The translations under genes were made by a program, and so were the position numbers. DNA of 64,000 nucleotides from Streptomyces mutabilis (GTDB lineage: Bacteria > Actinomycetota > Actinomycetes > Streptomycetales > Streptomycetaceae). This document shows positions 1 to 11,168 of the stretch, piece after piece. Each line of letters opens with the position of its first letter. Position 1 is the first letter of the stretch. The notes under the pieces are model-generated. The model was not told the origin of the DNA, searched no databases, and saw only the letters and a list, made by a program, of their open reading frames with translations. The stretch covers positions 62,001-126,000 of the forward strand of contig NZ_BMTT01000008.1 in NCBI RefSeq assembly GCF_014649815.1, in the 5' to 3' direction.

Positions 1-578
1 GCAGCGCACCGGACATCGAGGTGGTCGGGGAGGCCGCGGACGGCGAGCAGGCGGTGGCGCTGGCCCGGGAGCTGCGCCCGGACGTGGTGCTGATGGACGT
101 CCAGATGCCGCGACTGGACGGGGTGTCGGCGACCCGGCTAGTGGTCGCCGAGGAGCTCGCCGACGTACTGGTGCTGACCACGTTCGACCTGGACGAGTAC
201 GTCTTCGGGGCACTGCGGGCGGGCGCCGCCGGCTTCCTGCTGAAGAACACGGAGGCGAAGGACCTCCTCGCGGCGGTGCGCACGGTGGCGGACGGCGACG
301 GGATCGTCGCCCCGGCCGTCACCCGGCGGCTGATCGCCGAGTTCGCCGCCAGGACGGTGCGGGAGCCGGCTGCCGCACCGGCGGCGTTGGAGAACCTGAC
401 CCGACGGGAGCGCGAGGTGTTGTCCTGTCTCGGCGAGGGGCTGTCCAACGCCGCGATCGCCGCCCGCCTGGACATGGCCGAGGCGACGGTGAAGACGCAT
501 GTCAGCCGACTGCTGCGGAAGCTGGAGCTGCGCAGTCGGGTGCAAGCGGCGGTCCTGGCCCAGGAGTTGGGTCTCTAG
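1..578 (+). CDS. NarL/FixJ-family response regulator (5' end cut by window)
   Basis: The reading frame is open from the first bases of the window, so the N-terminus lies outside. What remains is a receiver domain with the phospho-acceptor Asp in the stretch VVLMDVQMPRLDG, the conserved Thr of LTTFD and the Lys of FLLKNTEAKD. A LuxR/GerE helix-turn-helix follows (LTRREREVLSCLGEGLSNAAIA and onward). The protein is therefore a DNA-binding output protein of a two-component system. Its kinase is not in the window and probably lies just upstream, outside it. A hairpin 50 bases after the stop probably ends transcription. The target genes are unknown. Confidence 0.93.
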   Translation, partial: SAPDIEVVGEAADGEQAVALARELRPDVVLMDVQMPRLDGVSATRLVVAEELADVLVLTTFDLDEYVFGALRAGAAGFLLKNTEAKDLLAAVRTVADGDGIVAPAVTRRLIAEFAARTVREPAAAPAALENLTRREREVLSCLGEGLSNAAIAARLDMAEATVKTHVSRLLRKLELRSRVQAAVLAQELGL

Positions 579-630
579 GGCAACAGGCCTCCAGGACCGG
601 CCGACGGGGAGGCTCAGGGCATAAAAAAGA

Positions 631-654
631 GGCCCCCGAAGTGAAACGGGGGCC
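631..654 (-). terminator. Intrinsic terminator between convergent genes
   Basis: GGCCCCCG and CGGGGGCC form a perfect 8-bp stem with an 8-base loop. On the minus strand the stem is followed by a run of six T (624-629), so it is a classical factor-independent terminator for the small secreted-protein gene. It may also stop read-through from the response regulator. Confidence 0.82.
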
Positions 655-738
655 GCTCGGAAGACAAGCGCCCAGCACCTCTGGGCCCCGGGCCGGGAAG
701 CCGTCAGCGACGGCTCGCCCGGCCACCGGCCGCGGGTA

Positions 739-1023
739 CTAGTCCTTCTTCAGGAAGAAGGTGGCCTCGGCGCTGTTGTCCTCTTCCTCCACGATGTGGA
801 GTTCCTTCTTCTCCTCCTCCTTGGTGTTCTCGGAGCAGTCGATGTTGTTGTTGTCCGACCCCAGGATCACCGGGTTGATGACCTCGACGTTGTCGCAGCT
901 GAGCACCTGCGAGGTGTTGTCGAACTTCGTGTTGTCGTCGTCGGCGGCAGCGGCCGTGCCGGCGGCACCGCCGGCCATGACCAGCGCGGTGACGGTGCAG
1001 GCGATCGCCTTCTTGAGAGCCAT
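739..1023 (-). CDS. Small secreted acidic protein, cysteine-pair family (copy A)
   Basis: 94 aa. ATG at 1023 is preceded by AAGGA at a normal distance. Longer in-frame starts are less likely because only this one has a ribosome site followed by a signal peptide. Residues 1-25 are a classical signal peptide (MALKKAIACTVTALVMAGG, cleavage near AAA-ADDD). The mature part is about 70 aa, acidic, with only two cysteines, in VLSC and IDCSENT, plus a Lys/Glu-rich tail. It is a close paralogue of the gene at 1799-2110 in inverted orientation. DNA identity is very high in the signal-peptide part and remains high beyond it. A third, more diverged relative is at 1382-1615. The function is unknown: I recognise no enzymatic motif. 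The two Cys could form a disulfide in the extracellular protein. Confidence 0.85.
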   Translation of the reverse strand: MALKKAIACTVTALVMAGGAAGTAAAADDDNTKFDNTSQVLSCDNVEVINPVILGSDNNNIDCSENTKEEEKKELHIVEEEDNSAEATFFLKKD

Positions 1024-1381
1024 GCGGATTCCTTTTGTGTGGGGTGAGTGAAAACCGATTACACACGTCCGTTGACGGGCCTCGCGCAATCGGCGGTTGC
1101 GCCGGGCTCGAACGATGCACAGCCGCACTTGGCTGCGCTTTCCGAGCGGCTACCAATGCAACGAATCCATACCCCGGGCGTTCTGCTCCAACGGAGTGAA
1201 TTGCGCATTCTGATCCCCGGGGGAGGCATCCCTCCTCAGCCCATCGGGCTACCAGGGGTCGCGTTTCTTCGCCTTCGCCTGCACGCTCAGTATTGTTCGG
1301 TGGCAGGCAACTGCGACCGATGAGGACTTCTTGTCACACGCAGGTGCGCAACCCCCGCCCCGACTCAGACAGGACCAAGGA
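1024..1381. promoter_or_regulatory. Divergent intergenic region between two small secreted-protein genes
   Basis: These 358 bases separate two divergently transcribed genes and must hold both promoters. I could not assign a convincing -35/-10 pair. No open frame here has a ribosome site or a coding-like composition, and its GC content is visibly lower than that of the neighbouring genes. Confidence 0.4.
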
Positions 1382-1615
1382 ATGTTGAGCACTCGTCTGG
1401 CCGTTCTCACCCTGTGCGCGGCGCCCTTGGCGGCACTGCAGGCCGGAACCGCTCAAGCGACGGAAGCACCCGCGACGTTCGTGAACAACACCCAGATCCT
1501 TTCCTGCGTGAACATCGAAGTCCTCGAGCTTCCGATCGCGTCGATTTCAGGCACGACCATCGACTGTTCCGATCATCGTGAAGAAGCGATGACCGCGTCC
1601 GGGACTCACAAATAG
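1382..1615 (+). CDS. Small secreted protein, cysteine-pair family (diverged copy B)
   Basis: 77 aa. The ATG at 1382 has AGGA seven bases upstream. The signal peptide covers about residues 1-25 (LAVLTLCAAPLAALQAGTAQA). The mature protein keeps the family core: a VNNTQILSC block, then VNIEVLELPI and TIDCSDH. Relative to the paralogues at 739-1023 and 1799-2110 the acidic Lys/Glu tail is largely missing, so the protein ends about 12 residues after the second Cys. Function unknown. It lies between the two better conserved copies, which suggests an old local duplication. Codon use is less GC-biased than in the neighbours. Confidence 0.68.
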   Translation: MLSTRLAVLTLCAAPLAALQAGTAQATEAPATFVNNTQILSCVNIEVLELPIASISGTTIDCSDHREEAMTASGTHK

Positions 1616-1798
1616 CGACTTCACTCCGTCGGAGCAACACCCACCCGACCACGGCTTCGTTCTTCGAGTAGCCGCGTCGGACAGTGCTGCCAGAGTAAGA
1701 AATAGCAGCCGTAAGACGCGTTCACCGCCGAGCGCGGGCGATGCTCTCAGCGATTCGCCTGCCTCTGGTTCGACAGACCCCCACAGGAGGAAACCCGC

Positions 1799-2110
1799 AT
1801 GGCTCTCAAGAAGGCAATCGCCTGCACCGTCACCGCGCTGGTCATGGCCGGCGGTGCTGTCGGCACGGCCGCTGCCGCCGACGACGACAACGCGAAGTTC
1901 GAGAACAACTCGCAGGTCCTCAGCTGCACGAACCTCGAAGTGGTCAACATCCTGCTCCTGGGGTCGGACAACACCAACATCGACTGCTCCGAGAACACCA
2001 AGGAGGAGAAGGAGACCAAGGTCACCATCGTCGACGAGGACGACAACAGCGCCAAGGCCCACTTCTTCGTCGAGAAGGACTCGGAGGACCGGCACCACGA
2101 GTACCGCTGA
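1799..2110 (+). CDS. Small secreted acidic protein, cysteine-pair family (copy C)
   Basis: 103 aa, preceded by a strong AGGAGG (1785-1790) eight bases before the ATG. The signal peptide MALKKAIACTVTALVMAGG is identical to that of copy A. The mature region has the same two-cysteine core (VLSC, then IDCSENTKEE) and an acidic tail ending EDRHHEYR. It stands alone, with a terminator-like hairpin about 95 bases downstream, before the chitinase promoter. There is no catalytic signature. The small size, export signal and copy number suggest an abundant secreted or wall-associated protein, but that is inference. Confidence 0.86.
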   Translation: MALKKAIACTVTALVMAGGAVGTAAAADDDNAKFENNSQVLSCTNLEVVNILLLGSDNTNIDCSENTKEEKETKVTIVDEDDNSAKAHFFVEKDSEDRHHEYR

Positions 2111-2205
2111 GTCGGCCACTGGGCAGGCCGTCCCCACTGGCGGCCCCGCCTGACTGCGGCTCCCACAGGGGTCGCGGTGGACCCGGCACTCGTTGATCGC
2201 AAACC

Positions 2206-2238
2206 GAGCGGCCCCGGCTTCAACGCCTGGGGCCGCTC
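2206..2238 (+). terminator. Hairpin terminator after copy C
   Basis: GAGCGGCCCC (2206-2215) pairs perfectly with GGGGCCGCTC (2229-2238), with a further GGC/GCC pairing inside the loop. There is no T-run, which is common in Streptomyces. It lies between the small secreted-protein gene and the chitinase promoter. Confidence 0.65.
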
Positions 2239-2305
2239 CGCCGTTTCCGGACACGGCGCCGCCCCTCCCGCCGCCCGCGTCACGTCCGCGCACCCGACAG
2301 AACAG

Positions 2306-2338
2306 TGGTCCAGACCTATTGACCCATGGTCCAGACCT
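2306..2338 (+). promoter_or_regulatory. Twin 12-bp direct repeats (DasR/chitin control sites)
   Basis: The 12-mer TGGTCCAGACCT occurs twice without mismatch, at 2306-2317 and 2327-2338, flanking the -35 box of the chitinase promoter. Pairs of such 12-bp repeats are known at Streptomyces chitinase promoters, where they mediate chitin induction and glucose repression. Each resembles the DasR-responsive element TGGTCTAGACCA. DasR (GntR family, N-acetylglucosamine sensing) is therefore the likely ligand-controlled repressor. Confidence 0.88.
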
Positions 2339-2347
2339 TCCTATTCT
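2319..2347 (+). promoter_or_regulatory. Chitinase promoter (-35/-10)
   Basis: TTGACC at 2319-2324 and TATTCT at 2342-2347 are separated by exactly 17 bases, a good vegetative-type promoter. The -35 box lies between the two control repeats, so a bound repressor would block RNA polymerase directly. Confidence 0.75.
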
Positions 2348-2408
2348 CGCGGCACTGCGGGCATGAGGCTCAGTCATGCCGGCGACGACAACCATAAGGA
2401 GGCGCAGC

Positions 2409-4232
2409 ATGCGCTTCAGACACAGAGCCGCGGCACTCCTGGCGACCTTGTCGCTCCCGCTGGCCGGTCTGGTGGGCCTCGCGAGTCCGGCCCAGGCGGC
2501 CACGAGTGCGACGGCCACCTTCGCCAAAACCTCGGACTGGGGCACCGGCTTCGGCGGCAAGTGGACGGTGAAGAACACCGGCACCACCACCATCAACTCC
2601 TGGACCGTCGAGTGGGACTTCCCCTCGGGCACCAAGGTCACCTCCTCCTGGGACGCCACCGTCACCAACTCCGGTGACCACTGGACCGCCAAGAACGTCG
2701 GCTGGAACGGCACCCTCGCCCCCGGGGCGTCGGTCTCCTTCGGCTTCAACGGCAGCGGCCCGGGCTCCCCCTCCAACTGCAAGCTCAACGGCGGCAGCTG
2801 CGACGGCACCTCCGTCCCCGGCGACGAGGCCCCCTCCGCGCCCGGCACGCCCACCGCCTCGGGCATCACCGACACCTCGGTGAAGCTGTCCTGGTCGGCT
2901 GCGACCGACGACAAGGGCGTCAAGAACTACGACGTCCTGCGCGACGGCGCCAAGGTCGCCACCGTGACGGGCACCTCGTACACGGACACCGGCCTCACCA
3001 AGGGCACCGACTACTCGTACAGCGTCCAGGCCCGCGACACCGCCGACCAGACCGGTCCGGTGAGCGGCGCAGTGAAGGTCACCACCACCGGCGACGGCGG
3101 TCCCCAGCCGCAGCCGGGCGACGAGGTCAAACTCGGATACTTCACCAACTGGGGCGTCTACGGGCGCAACTACCACGTGAAGAACCTGGTCACCTCCGGC
3201 TCCGCCGAGAAGATCACGCACATCAACTACGCCTTCGGCAACGTCCAGGGCGGCAAGTGCATCATCGGCGACGCCTACGCCGACTACGACAAGGCCTACA
3301 CGGCCGACCAGTCCGTCGACGGAGTCGCCGACTCCTGGGACCAGCCGCTGCGCGGCAACTTCAACCAGCTGCGCAAGCTGAAGGAGAAGTACCCGCACAT
3401 CAAGGTGCTGTGGTCCTTCGGCGGCTGGACCTGGTCCGGCGGCTTCCCCGACGCCGTGAAGGACCCGGCCGCGTTCGCGAAGTCCTGCCACGACCTGGTC
3501 GAGGACCCGCGCTGGGCCGACGTCTTCGACGGCATCGACCTGGACTGGGAGTACCCGAACGCCTGTGGTCTCAGCTGTGACACGACCAGTGCCCCGAACG
3601 CCTTCAGCACCATGATGAAGGCCATGCGGGCCGAGTTCGGCGACGACCTGGTCACCGCGGCCACCACCGCCGACGCCTCCGACGGCGGCAAGATCGAGGC
3701 GGCCGACTACGGCGCCGCCGCGCAGTACATCGACTGGTACAACGTGATGACGTACGACTTCTTCGGCGCCTGGGCGAAGAACGGCCCGACCGCTCCGCAC
3801 TCGCCGCTGACCTCGTACGCCGGCATCCCGCAGCAGGGCTTCAACTCCGCCGAGGCGATCGCGAAGTTCAAGGCGGTCGGCGTGCCGGCCGACAAGCTGC
3901 TCCTCGGCATCGGCTTCTACGGCCGCGGCTGGACCGGCGTCACCCAGTCGGCGCCCGGCGGCACGGCGACCGGCCCGGCGGCCGGCACCTACGAGGCGGG
4001 CATCGAGGACTACAAGGTCCTCAGGAACAGCTGCCCGGCCACCGGCACCGTCGCCGGCACCGCGTACGCCCACTGCGGCACCAACTGGTGGTCCTACGAC
4101 ACCCCGGCCACCGTCAAGTCCAAGATGGACTGGGCCGAGCAGCAGAAGCTCGGCGGTGCCTTCTTCTGGGAGTTCAGCGGTGACACCGCCGACGGCGAGC
4201 TGGTGAGCGCCATCGACAGCGGTCTGAAGTAA
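2409..4232 (+). CDS. chiC: Secreted family 18 chitinase (CBM2-FnIII-GH18)
   Basis: 607 aa. The ATG at 2409 follows AAGGAGG by six bases, and the upstream in-frame ATG at 2376 has no such site. Residues 1-30 are a signal peptide ending SPAQA. A CBM2-type chitin/cellulose-binding domain spans about 31-133, with flanking Cys in SNCKLNGGSC. A fibronectin type III domain spans about 143-228 and the GH18 barrel about 235-607. The GH18 signature DGIDLDWEYP is present with the catalytic Glu at about residue 381, along with the SFGGWTW and MTYDFFGAW strands. Endo-chitinase activity outside the cell supplies chito-oligosaccharides. This domain order is that of Streptomyces ChiC. Expression should follow the direct repeats and promoter immediately upstream. 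A small hairpin (4255-4268) lies between it and the convergent DUF2550 gene. Confidence 0.96.
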   Translation: MRFRHRAAALLATLSLPLAGLVGLASPAQAATSATATFAKTSDWGTGFGGKWTVKNTGTTTINSWTVEWDFPSGTKVTSSWDATVTNSGDHWTAKNVGWNGTLAPGASVSFGFNGSGPGSPSNCKLNGGSCDGTSVPGDEAPSAPGTPTASGITDTSVKLSWSAATDDKGVKNYDVLRDGAKVATVTGTSYTDTGLTKGTDYSYSVQARDTADQTGPVSGAVKVTTTGDGGPQPQPGDEVKLGYFTNWGVYGRNYHVKNLVTSGSAEKITHINYAFGNVQGGKCIIGDAYADYDKAYTADQSVDGVADSWDQPLRGNFNQLRKLKEKYPHIKVLWSFGGWTWSGGFPDAVKDPAAFAKSCHDLVEDPRWADVFDGIDLDWEYPNACGLSCDTTSAPNAFSTMMKAMRAEFGDDLVTAATTADASDGGKIEAADYGAAAQYIDWYNVMTYDFFGAWAKNGPTAPHSPLTSYAGIPQQGFNSAEAIAKFKAVGVPADKLLLGIGFYGRGWTGVTQSAPGGTATGPAAGTYEAGIEDYKVLRNSCPATGTVAGTAYAHCGTNWWSYDTPATVKSKMDWAEQQKLGGAFFWEFSGDTADGELVSAIDSGLK

Positions 4233-4267
4233 TCCCTGAGGGAGCGATCCCTACGGGCCACCAGGCC

Positions 4268-4714
4268 CTAAGCGACGTTGACGCGCTGACCGGGCGGGGC
4301 TGCTTCCAGCCACGCGAGGAATCCGGTCAGCGCGTCTTCGCTCATCGCCAGTTCGAGCCGGGTGCCGCGATGGAGACAGGCGAGCACCACGGCGTCCGAG
4401 AGCAACGCCAGTTCCTCCTCGCCCTCCGGCACCCGGCGGCCGGCCACTTCGATGGCCGAACGCTCCAGCACGCGGCGCGGGCGGGGCGAGTACGAGAAGA
4501 CGCGGTACCACTCGACCCGGTCGCCGTTGTAGCGGGCCACTCCGTAGGCCCACCCCTTGCCGCCGGCATCGCCCTCCTTGGGGGCGTCCCAGCGCAGGGA
4601 ACAGTCGAAGGTGCCGCCCGAGCGCTGGATCAGCCGGCGGCGCAGACCGAAGACGAAGAGCCCGATCACCACCAGGGCCACAACGATTCCGCACACAGTC
4701 AGAGCGAGGGCCAT
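4268..4714 (-). CDS. DUF2550 family membrane protein
   Basis: 148 aa from the ATG at 4714, chosen because GAGGAGG lies nine bases upstream. A GTG two codons earlier would be too close. Residues 2-23 form one transmembrane helix (LALTVCGIVVALVVIGLFVFG), followed by basic RRR and a soluble domain with FDCSLRW and GWAYGVARYNGDRVEWYRVFS, typical of DUF2550. It is the next gene after atpC in the same direction, a placement I recall from other Streptomyces genomes. The role is not known; a membrane-anchored accessory protein is all that can be said. Confidence 0.85.
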   Translation of the reverse strand: MALALTVCGIVVALVVIGLFVFGLRRRLIQRSGGTFDCSLRWDAPKEGDAGGKGWAYGVARYNGDRVEWYRVFSYSPRPRRVLERSAIEVAGRRVPEGEEELALLSDAVVLACLHRGTRLELAMSEDALTGFLAWLEAAPPGQRVNVA

Positions 4715-4769
4715 CGACACCGACCTCCTCGTCTCCTAGGTAACGGAACGGAAAAACACCCGGATCTGC

Positions 4770-4817
4770 CTCAGCCGCGGCCGGGTCCGGATCGCTCCGG
4801 TCCCAGCCGCGGCTGAG
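4770..4817 (-). terminator. Long hairpin at the end of the ATP synthase operon
   Basis: CTCAGCCGCGGC (4770-4781) and GCCGCGGCTGAG (4806-4817) are a perfect 12-bp inverted repeat. The loop contains a second small CCGGA/TCCGG stem. It starts 39 bases after the atpC stop. On the minus strand a TTTTT run follows about 14 bases later. It probably attenuates or ends the operon transcript before the DUF2550 gene. Confidence 0.65.
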
Positions 4818-4855
4818 TGACGTCATGGCACGACGTTATCGCACAGTGCTGTGGA

Positions 4856-5230
4856 TCAGCGTCCGGCCGCCGCGCGCAGTCGGACGTCCGCGCGACGCTC
4901 GGAGTGGGCGTCGCCCTCCGCCTTCGCGTGCTCGAGCTTCCGCTGCGCCCGCTGGACGTCGATCTCGTCTGCCAGCTCGGCGATCTCGGCCAGCAGCGAC
5001 AGCTTGTTGTCGGCGAACGAGATGAAACCGCCGTGGACAGCGGCGACGACCGTCCCACCGTCACTCGTACGGATGGTCACCGGGCCCGACTCCAGCACAC
5101 CGAGCAGCGGCTGGTGACCGGGCATGACGCCGATGTCGCCGGACGTGGTACGCGCGACGACCAGGGTGGCCTCGCCGGACCAGACCTGACGGTCGGCGGC
5201 GACCAGCTCGACATGCAGCTCAGCAGCCAA
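4856..5230 (-). CDS. atpC: ATP synthase F1 subunit epsilon
   Basis: 124 aa. The start is an unusual TTG at 5230, six bases after GAGGAG; no ATG or GTG upstream fits as well. The sequence AAELHVELVAADRQVWSGEA and the GDIGVMPGHQPLL loop are the epsilon beta-sandwich, followed by a short helical C-terminal domain (ELADEIDVQRAQRKLEHAKAEG). It is the central-stalk subunit linking gamma to the c-ring and can inhibit ATP hydrolysis. It is the last gene of the atp operon, 131 bases after atpD. Confidence 0.96.
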   Translation of the reverse strand: MAAELHVELVAADRQVWSGEATLVVARTTSGDIGVMPGHQPLLGVLESGPVTIRTSDGGTVVAAVHGGFISFADNKLSLLAEIAELADEIDVQRAQRKLEHAKAEGDAHSERRADVRLRAAAGR

Positions 5231-5361
5231 GGGTGGCTCCTCGGGTCACCACCCGGCGGGAGGGCCGGGTGTTGGTTACAAGTCTAATGGGCGTGACGGA
5301 GGGGACGGGACGCGCCCGCCCCCTCCGGTGTGAGCCCTGGGGCCCACCATGAGCACGCGGC

Positions 5362-7727
<2,366 letters not shown>

Positions 7728-7748
7728 GAGTCAGGTCCCTTCCTTACG

Positions 7749-9338
7749 TCACTTGGCGGCGGACGGGGCGTCCTCGCCGAGCAGCTTGCCGTCGCTCGTC
7801 TCGAACTGCTTCTTGAACGCCGCGATCGCATCGCCGATGGCCTGCAGGGTGTCGTCGGACATCTTGCCGCCCTCGCGGATGGAGGTCATCAGGCCCTGCT
7901 CCTGGCGATGCAGGTACTCGAGGAGCTCCTTCTCGAAGCGGCGGATGTCGACGACCGGCACCTCGTCCATCTTGCCGGTGGTACCGGCCCAGACGGAGAC
8001 GACCTGGTCCTCGGTGGACATCGGCTGGTACTGGTCCTGCTTCAGCAGCTCGACCATGCGCTGACCGCGCTCCAGCTGCGACTTCGACGCGGCGTCCAGG
8101 TCGGAACCGAAGGCGGCGAACGCCTCCAGCTCACGGAACTGGGCGAGGTCGACGCGCAGTCGGCCGGAGACCTGCTTCATCGCCTTGTGCTGGGCGGAGC
8201 CACCGACTCGGGAGACGGAGATACCCACGTTCAGCGCGGGGCGCTGACCGGCGTTGAACAGGTCCGACTCCAGGAAGCACTGGCCGTCGGTGATGGAGAT
8301 GACGTTGGTCGGGATGAACGCCGAGACGTCGTTGGCCTTGGTCTCGACGATCGGCAGACCCGTCATCGAACCGGCGCCCTCGGCGTCGGAGAGCTTCGCG
8401 CAGCGCTCCAGCAGACGGGAGTGCAGGTAGAAGACGTCGCCCGGGTAGGCCTCGCGGCCCGGCGGGCGGCGCAGCAGCAGCGACACGGCGCGGTAGGCGT
8501 CGGCCTGCTTCGACAGGTCGTCGAAGATGATCAGGACGTGCTTGCCCTCGTACATCCACTGCTGGCCGATGGCCGAGCCGGTGTACGGCGCCAGGTACTT
8601 GAAGCCGGCCGGGTCGGACGCCGGGGCGGCCACGATGGTCGTGTACTCCAGCGCGCCGTTCTCCTCGAGCGCGCCGCGGACCGACGCGATGGTCGAGCCC
8701 TTCTGACCGATGGCGACGTAGATGCAGCGAACCTGCTTGCTCGGGTCGCCGGTGCGCCAGTTGTCGCGCTGGTTGATGATCGTGTCGACGGCCAGGGCGG
8801 TCTTGCCGGTCTGGCGGTCGCCGATGATCAGCTGACGCTGACCACGGCCGATCGGGGTCATGGCGTCGACGGCCTTGTAGCCCGTCTCCATCGGCTCGTG
8901 CACCGACTTGCGCTGCATGACCGTGGGGGCCTGCAGTTCCAGCGCACGACGACCGGACGTCTCGATCTCGCCGAGGCCGTCGATCGGGTTGCCGAGGGGG
9001 TCGACCACACGGCCGAGGTAGCCCTCGCCCACGGCGACCGACAGGACCTCGCCGGTGCGGGTGACCGGCTGGCCCTCCTCGATACCGCTGAACTCACCGA
9101 GGACGACGCAACCGATCTCGCGCTCCTCGAGGTTGAGGGCGAGACCGAGGGTGCCGTCCTCGAACTTCAGCAGTTCGTTGGCCATGGCCGACGGAAGACC
9201 CTCGACCTTCGCGATGCCGTCGCCGGCAAGGCTGACCGTACCGACCTCCTCGCGCGAGGCCGCGTCCGGCTTGTACGACTGGACGAAGTTCTCCAGTGCG
9301 TCCCGGATCTCCTCCGGCCGGATCGTGAGCTCCGCCAT
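7749..9338 (-). CDS. atpA: ATP synthase F1 subunit alpha
   Basis: 529 aa from the ATG at 9338 ([18 protein letters not shown]). The open frame extends further upstream, but only this start matches the family and has AGGGA six bases before it. The nucleotide-binding loop GDRQTGKT is at residues 173-180, and the non-catalytic-site strand [17 protein letters not shown] follows. The 31 extra in-frame codons upstream are leader, not protein. Structural and regulatory nucleotide-binding subunit of F1. A 125-base gap separates it from atpH, the largest internal gap in this part of the operon. Confidence 0.97.
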   Translation of the reverse strand: MAELTIRPEEIRDALENFVQSYKPDAASREEVGTVSLAGDGIAKVEGLPSAMANELLKFEDGTLGLALNLEEREIGCVVLGEFSGIEEGQPVTRTGEVLSVAVGEGYLGRVVDPLGNPIDGLGEIETSGRRALELQAPTVMQRKSVHEPMETGYKAVDAMTPIGRGQRQLIIGDRQTGKTALAVDTIINQRDNWRTGDPSKQVRCIYVAIGQKGSTIASVRGALEENGALEYTTIVAAPASDPAGFKYLAPYTGSAIGQQWMYEGKHVLIIFDDLSKQADAYRAVSLLLRRPPGREAYPGDVFYLHSRLLERCAKLSDAEGAGSMTGLPIVETKANDVSAFIPTNVISITDGQCFLESDLFNAGQRPALNVGISVSRVGGSAQHKAMKQVSGRLRVDLAQFRELEAFAAFGSDLDAASKSQLERGQRMVELLKQDQYQPMSTEDQVVSVWAGTTGKMDEVPVVDIRRFEKELLEYLHRQEQGLMTSIREGGKMSDDTLQAIGDAIAAFKKQFETSDGKLLGEDAPSAAK

Positions 9339-9463
9339 CTGAGTTCCCTGCTCTCCTTGTTGGGCCCGAAGTTTCACTTTGGGGGGATGGGGACTCCCCC
9401 CTGAAAGAGGTGAATCCTCTGCACGGCCCAACCCGGGCCGTAGTCCTACGTATGCGGTTGGTG

Positions 9464-10279
9464 CTAGCTCGCCATGCGGCGGGCGGCGTCTTCGAGCCGG
9501 TCCGCGAGCGAGCCGTTGATGATCTCGTCGCCGACCCGCACCCGGATTCCGCCGAGGACCTCGGGGTCCACGTCGAGGTTGAGGTGCATCGCCCGGCCGT
9601 ACAGCCGCGCCAGCGCAGCGCCGAGGCGCCGCTTCTGCGTGTCGCTCAGCGGGACCGCCGAGGTGACGACGGCGACCGTGCGCTCGCGACGCTCGGCGGC
9701 GAGCTTGGACAGGGATTCGATTCCCGTCTCCAGGCTACGTCCCCGGGGCGCGGTCACAAGCCGCGTCACCAGACGCTCGGTCGTGGCCTTGGCCCGGCCG
9801 CCGAGCAGGCGGTGCAGCAGCTCGCTCTTGGCCGAGGTGCTCGCCGCGCGGTCGGTCAGCGCGGAGCGCAGTCCCGTGTCCGACGAGACGATCCGGCCGA
9901 ACCGGAACAGCTCGTCCTCGACGTCGTCGAGCGTGCCCGCCTTCTGGGCCGCGGTGAAGTCGGCCATGGCGGCCAGCTCCTCCAGCGCGTCCACCAGGTC
10001 GCGCGACTGCGACCAGCGGGAGCGCACCGTACCGGCCACCAGGTCGGCAGCCGGACCGCCGACCTGACCGCCGAAGATGCGCCCGGCCAGTTCGGCCTTG
10101 GCGTCGGCGGCCTGCGCCGGGTCGGTGAGGACCCGCCGCAGGCTGACCTCGCGGTCGAGCAGCGCGGTGACGGCGGCCAGCTCGTCGGCGAGCTGCGCGG
10201 CGTCCACGGACGTGGAGTCCGTCAGCGCGTCGAGCCGCTCGCGTGCGGCTGCCAGGGCCTCGCGGCTCGCTCCGTTCAT
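9464..10279 (-). CDS. atpH: ATP synthase F1 subunit delta
   Basis: 271 aa, the long actinobacterial form: about 90 residues longer at the N-terminus than the E. coli protein. The C-terminal OSCP/delta signature is clear ([32 protein letters not shown]). It joins F1 to the peripheral stalk. The ATG overlaps the atpF stop by four bases (ATGA), so the two stalk genes are translationally coupled. Confidence 0.96.
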   Translation of the reverse strand: MNGASREALAAARERLDALTDSTSVDAAQLADELAAVTALLDREVSLRRVLTDPAQAADAKAELAGRIFGGQVGGPAADLVAGTVRSRWSQSRDLVDALEELAAMADFTAAQKAGTLDDVEDELFRFGRIVSSDTGLRSALTDRAASTSAKSELLHRLLGGRAKATTERLVTRLVTAPRGRSLETGIESLSKLAAERRERTVAVVTSAVPLSDTQKRRLGAALARLYGRAMHLNLDVDPEVLGGIRVRVGDEIINGSLADRLEDAARRMAS

Positions 10280-10821
10280 CGTCCGGCCTCGGCCTTCTCC
10301 TCGAGCTGGTCGAGGAAGCGGTCGATCACACGGCTCTGCCGGGCGTGGTCCTCCAGGGACTCGCCGACGAGCTTGCCGGCCAGGTCGGTGGCGAGCTTGC
10401 CCACGTCCTGGCGCAGCGCCTGCGAGGCGGCCTTGCGGTCGGCCTCGACCTGCGTGTGTCCGGCGGCGATGATCTCCTCACGCTGCCGCTGGCCCTCCGC
10501 GCGCATCTCGGCGATGAGCACGGCGCCCTGCTCCTGCGCCTCCTGGCGCAGACGCGCGGCCTCGTGCCGGGCCTCGGCGAGCTGAGCCTTGTACTGCTCC
10601 AGCACGCTCTGGGCCTCGGTCTGGGCGGCCTCGGCCTTCTCGATCCCGCCCTCGATCGCCTCGCGACGCTGCTCCAGAACCTTGTTGATGTTCGGGAGGA
10701 GCTTCTTGGCGAGGAAGCCGAAGACGATGACGAAGGCGAGCAGGCCGATGACGAGCTCGGGAATCGGCGGGACGAGGGGGTTCTGCGCCTCCTCGGCCGC
10801 GATATGAAGCAGTGGGCTCAT
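10276..10821 (-). CDS. atpF: ATP synthase Fo subunit b
   Basis: 181 aa. One N-terminal transmembrane helix (PELVIGLLAFVIVFGFLAKKLLP) is followed by a long charged coiled coil (EQRREAIEGGIEKAEAAQ and onward). It is the peripheral-stalk stator subunit. It sits between atpE and atpH, overlapping the latter by four bases. Confidence 0.97.
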   Translation of the reverse strand: MSPLLHIAAEEAQNPLVPPIPELVIGLLAFVIVFGFLAKKLLPNINKVLEQRREAIEGGIEKAEAAQTEAQSVLEQYKAQLAEARHEAARLRQEAQEQGAVLIAEMRAEGQRQREEIIAAGHTQVEADRKAASQALRQDVGKLATDLAGKLVGESLEDHARQSRVIDRFLDQLEEKAEAGR

Positions 10822-10865
10822 ATCAGAGTGCCTTTCGTCTAGTGACCCGGTCGTGGATCAGGTGA

Positions 10866-11114
<249 letters not shown>

Positions 11115-11168
11115 TCACGGTTCCGGTGGGGGTGGGCCACCGGACGACTGGGGGCGGGGGCGGGACGC

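Noticed and set aside
2376-2408. Chitinase start 11 codons upstream
   Set aside because: The ATG at 2376 has no ribosome site, while ATG 2409 follows AAGGAGG and gives a regular signal peptide.
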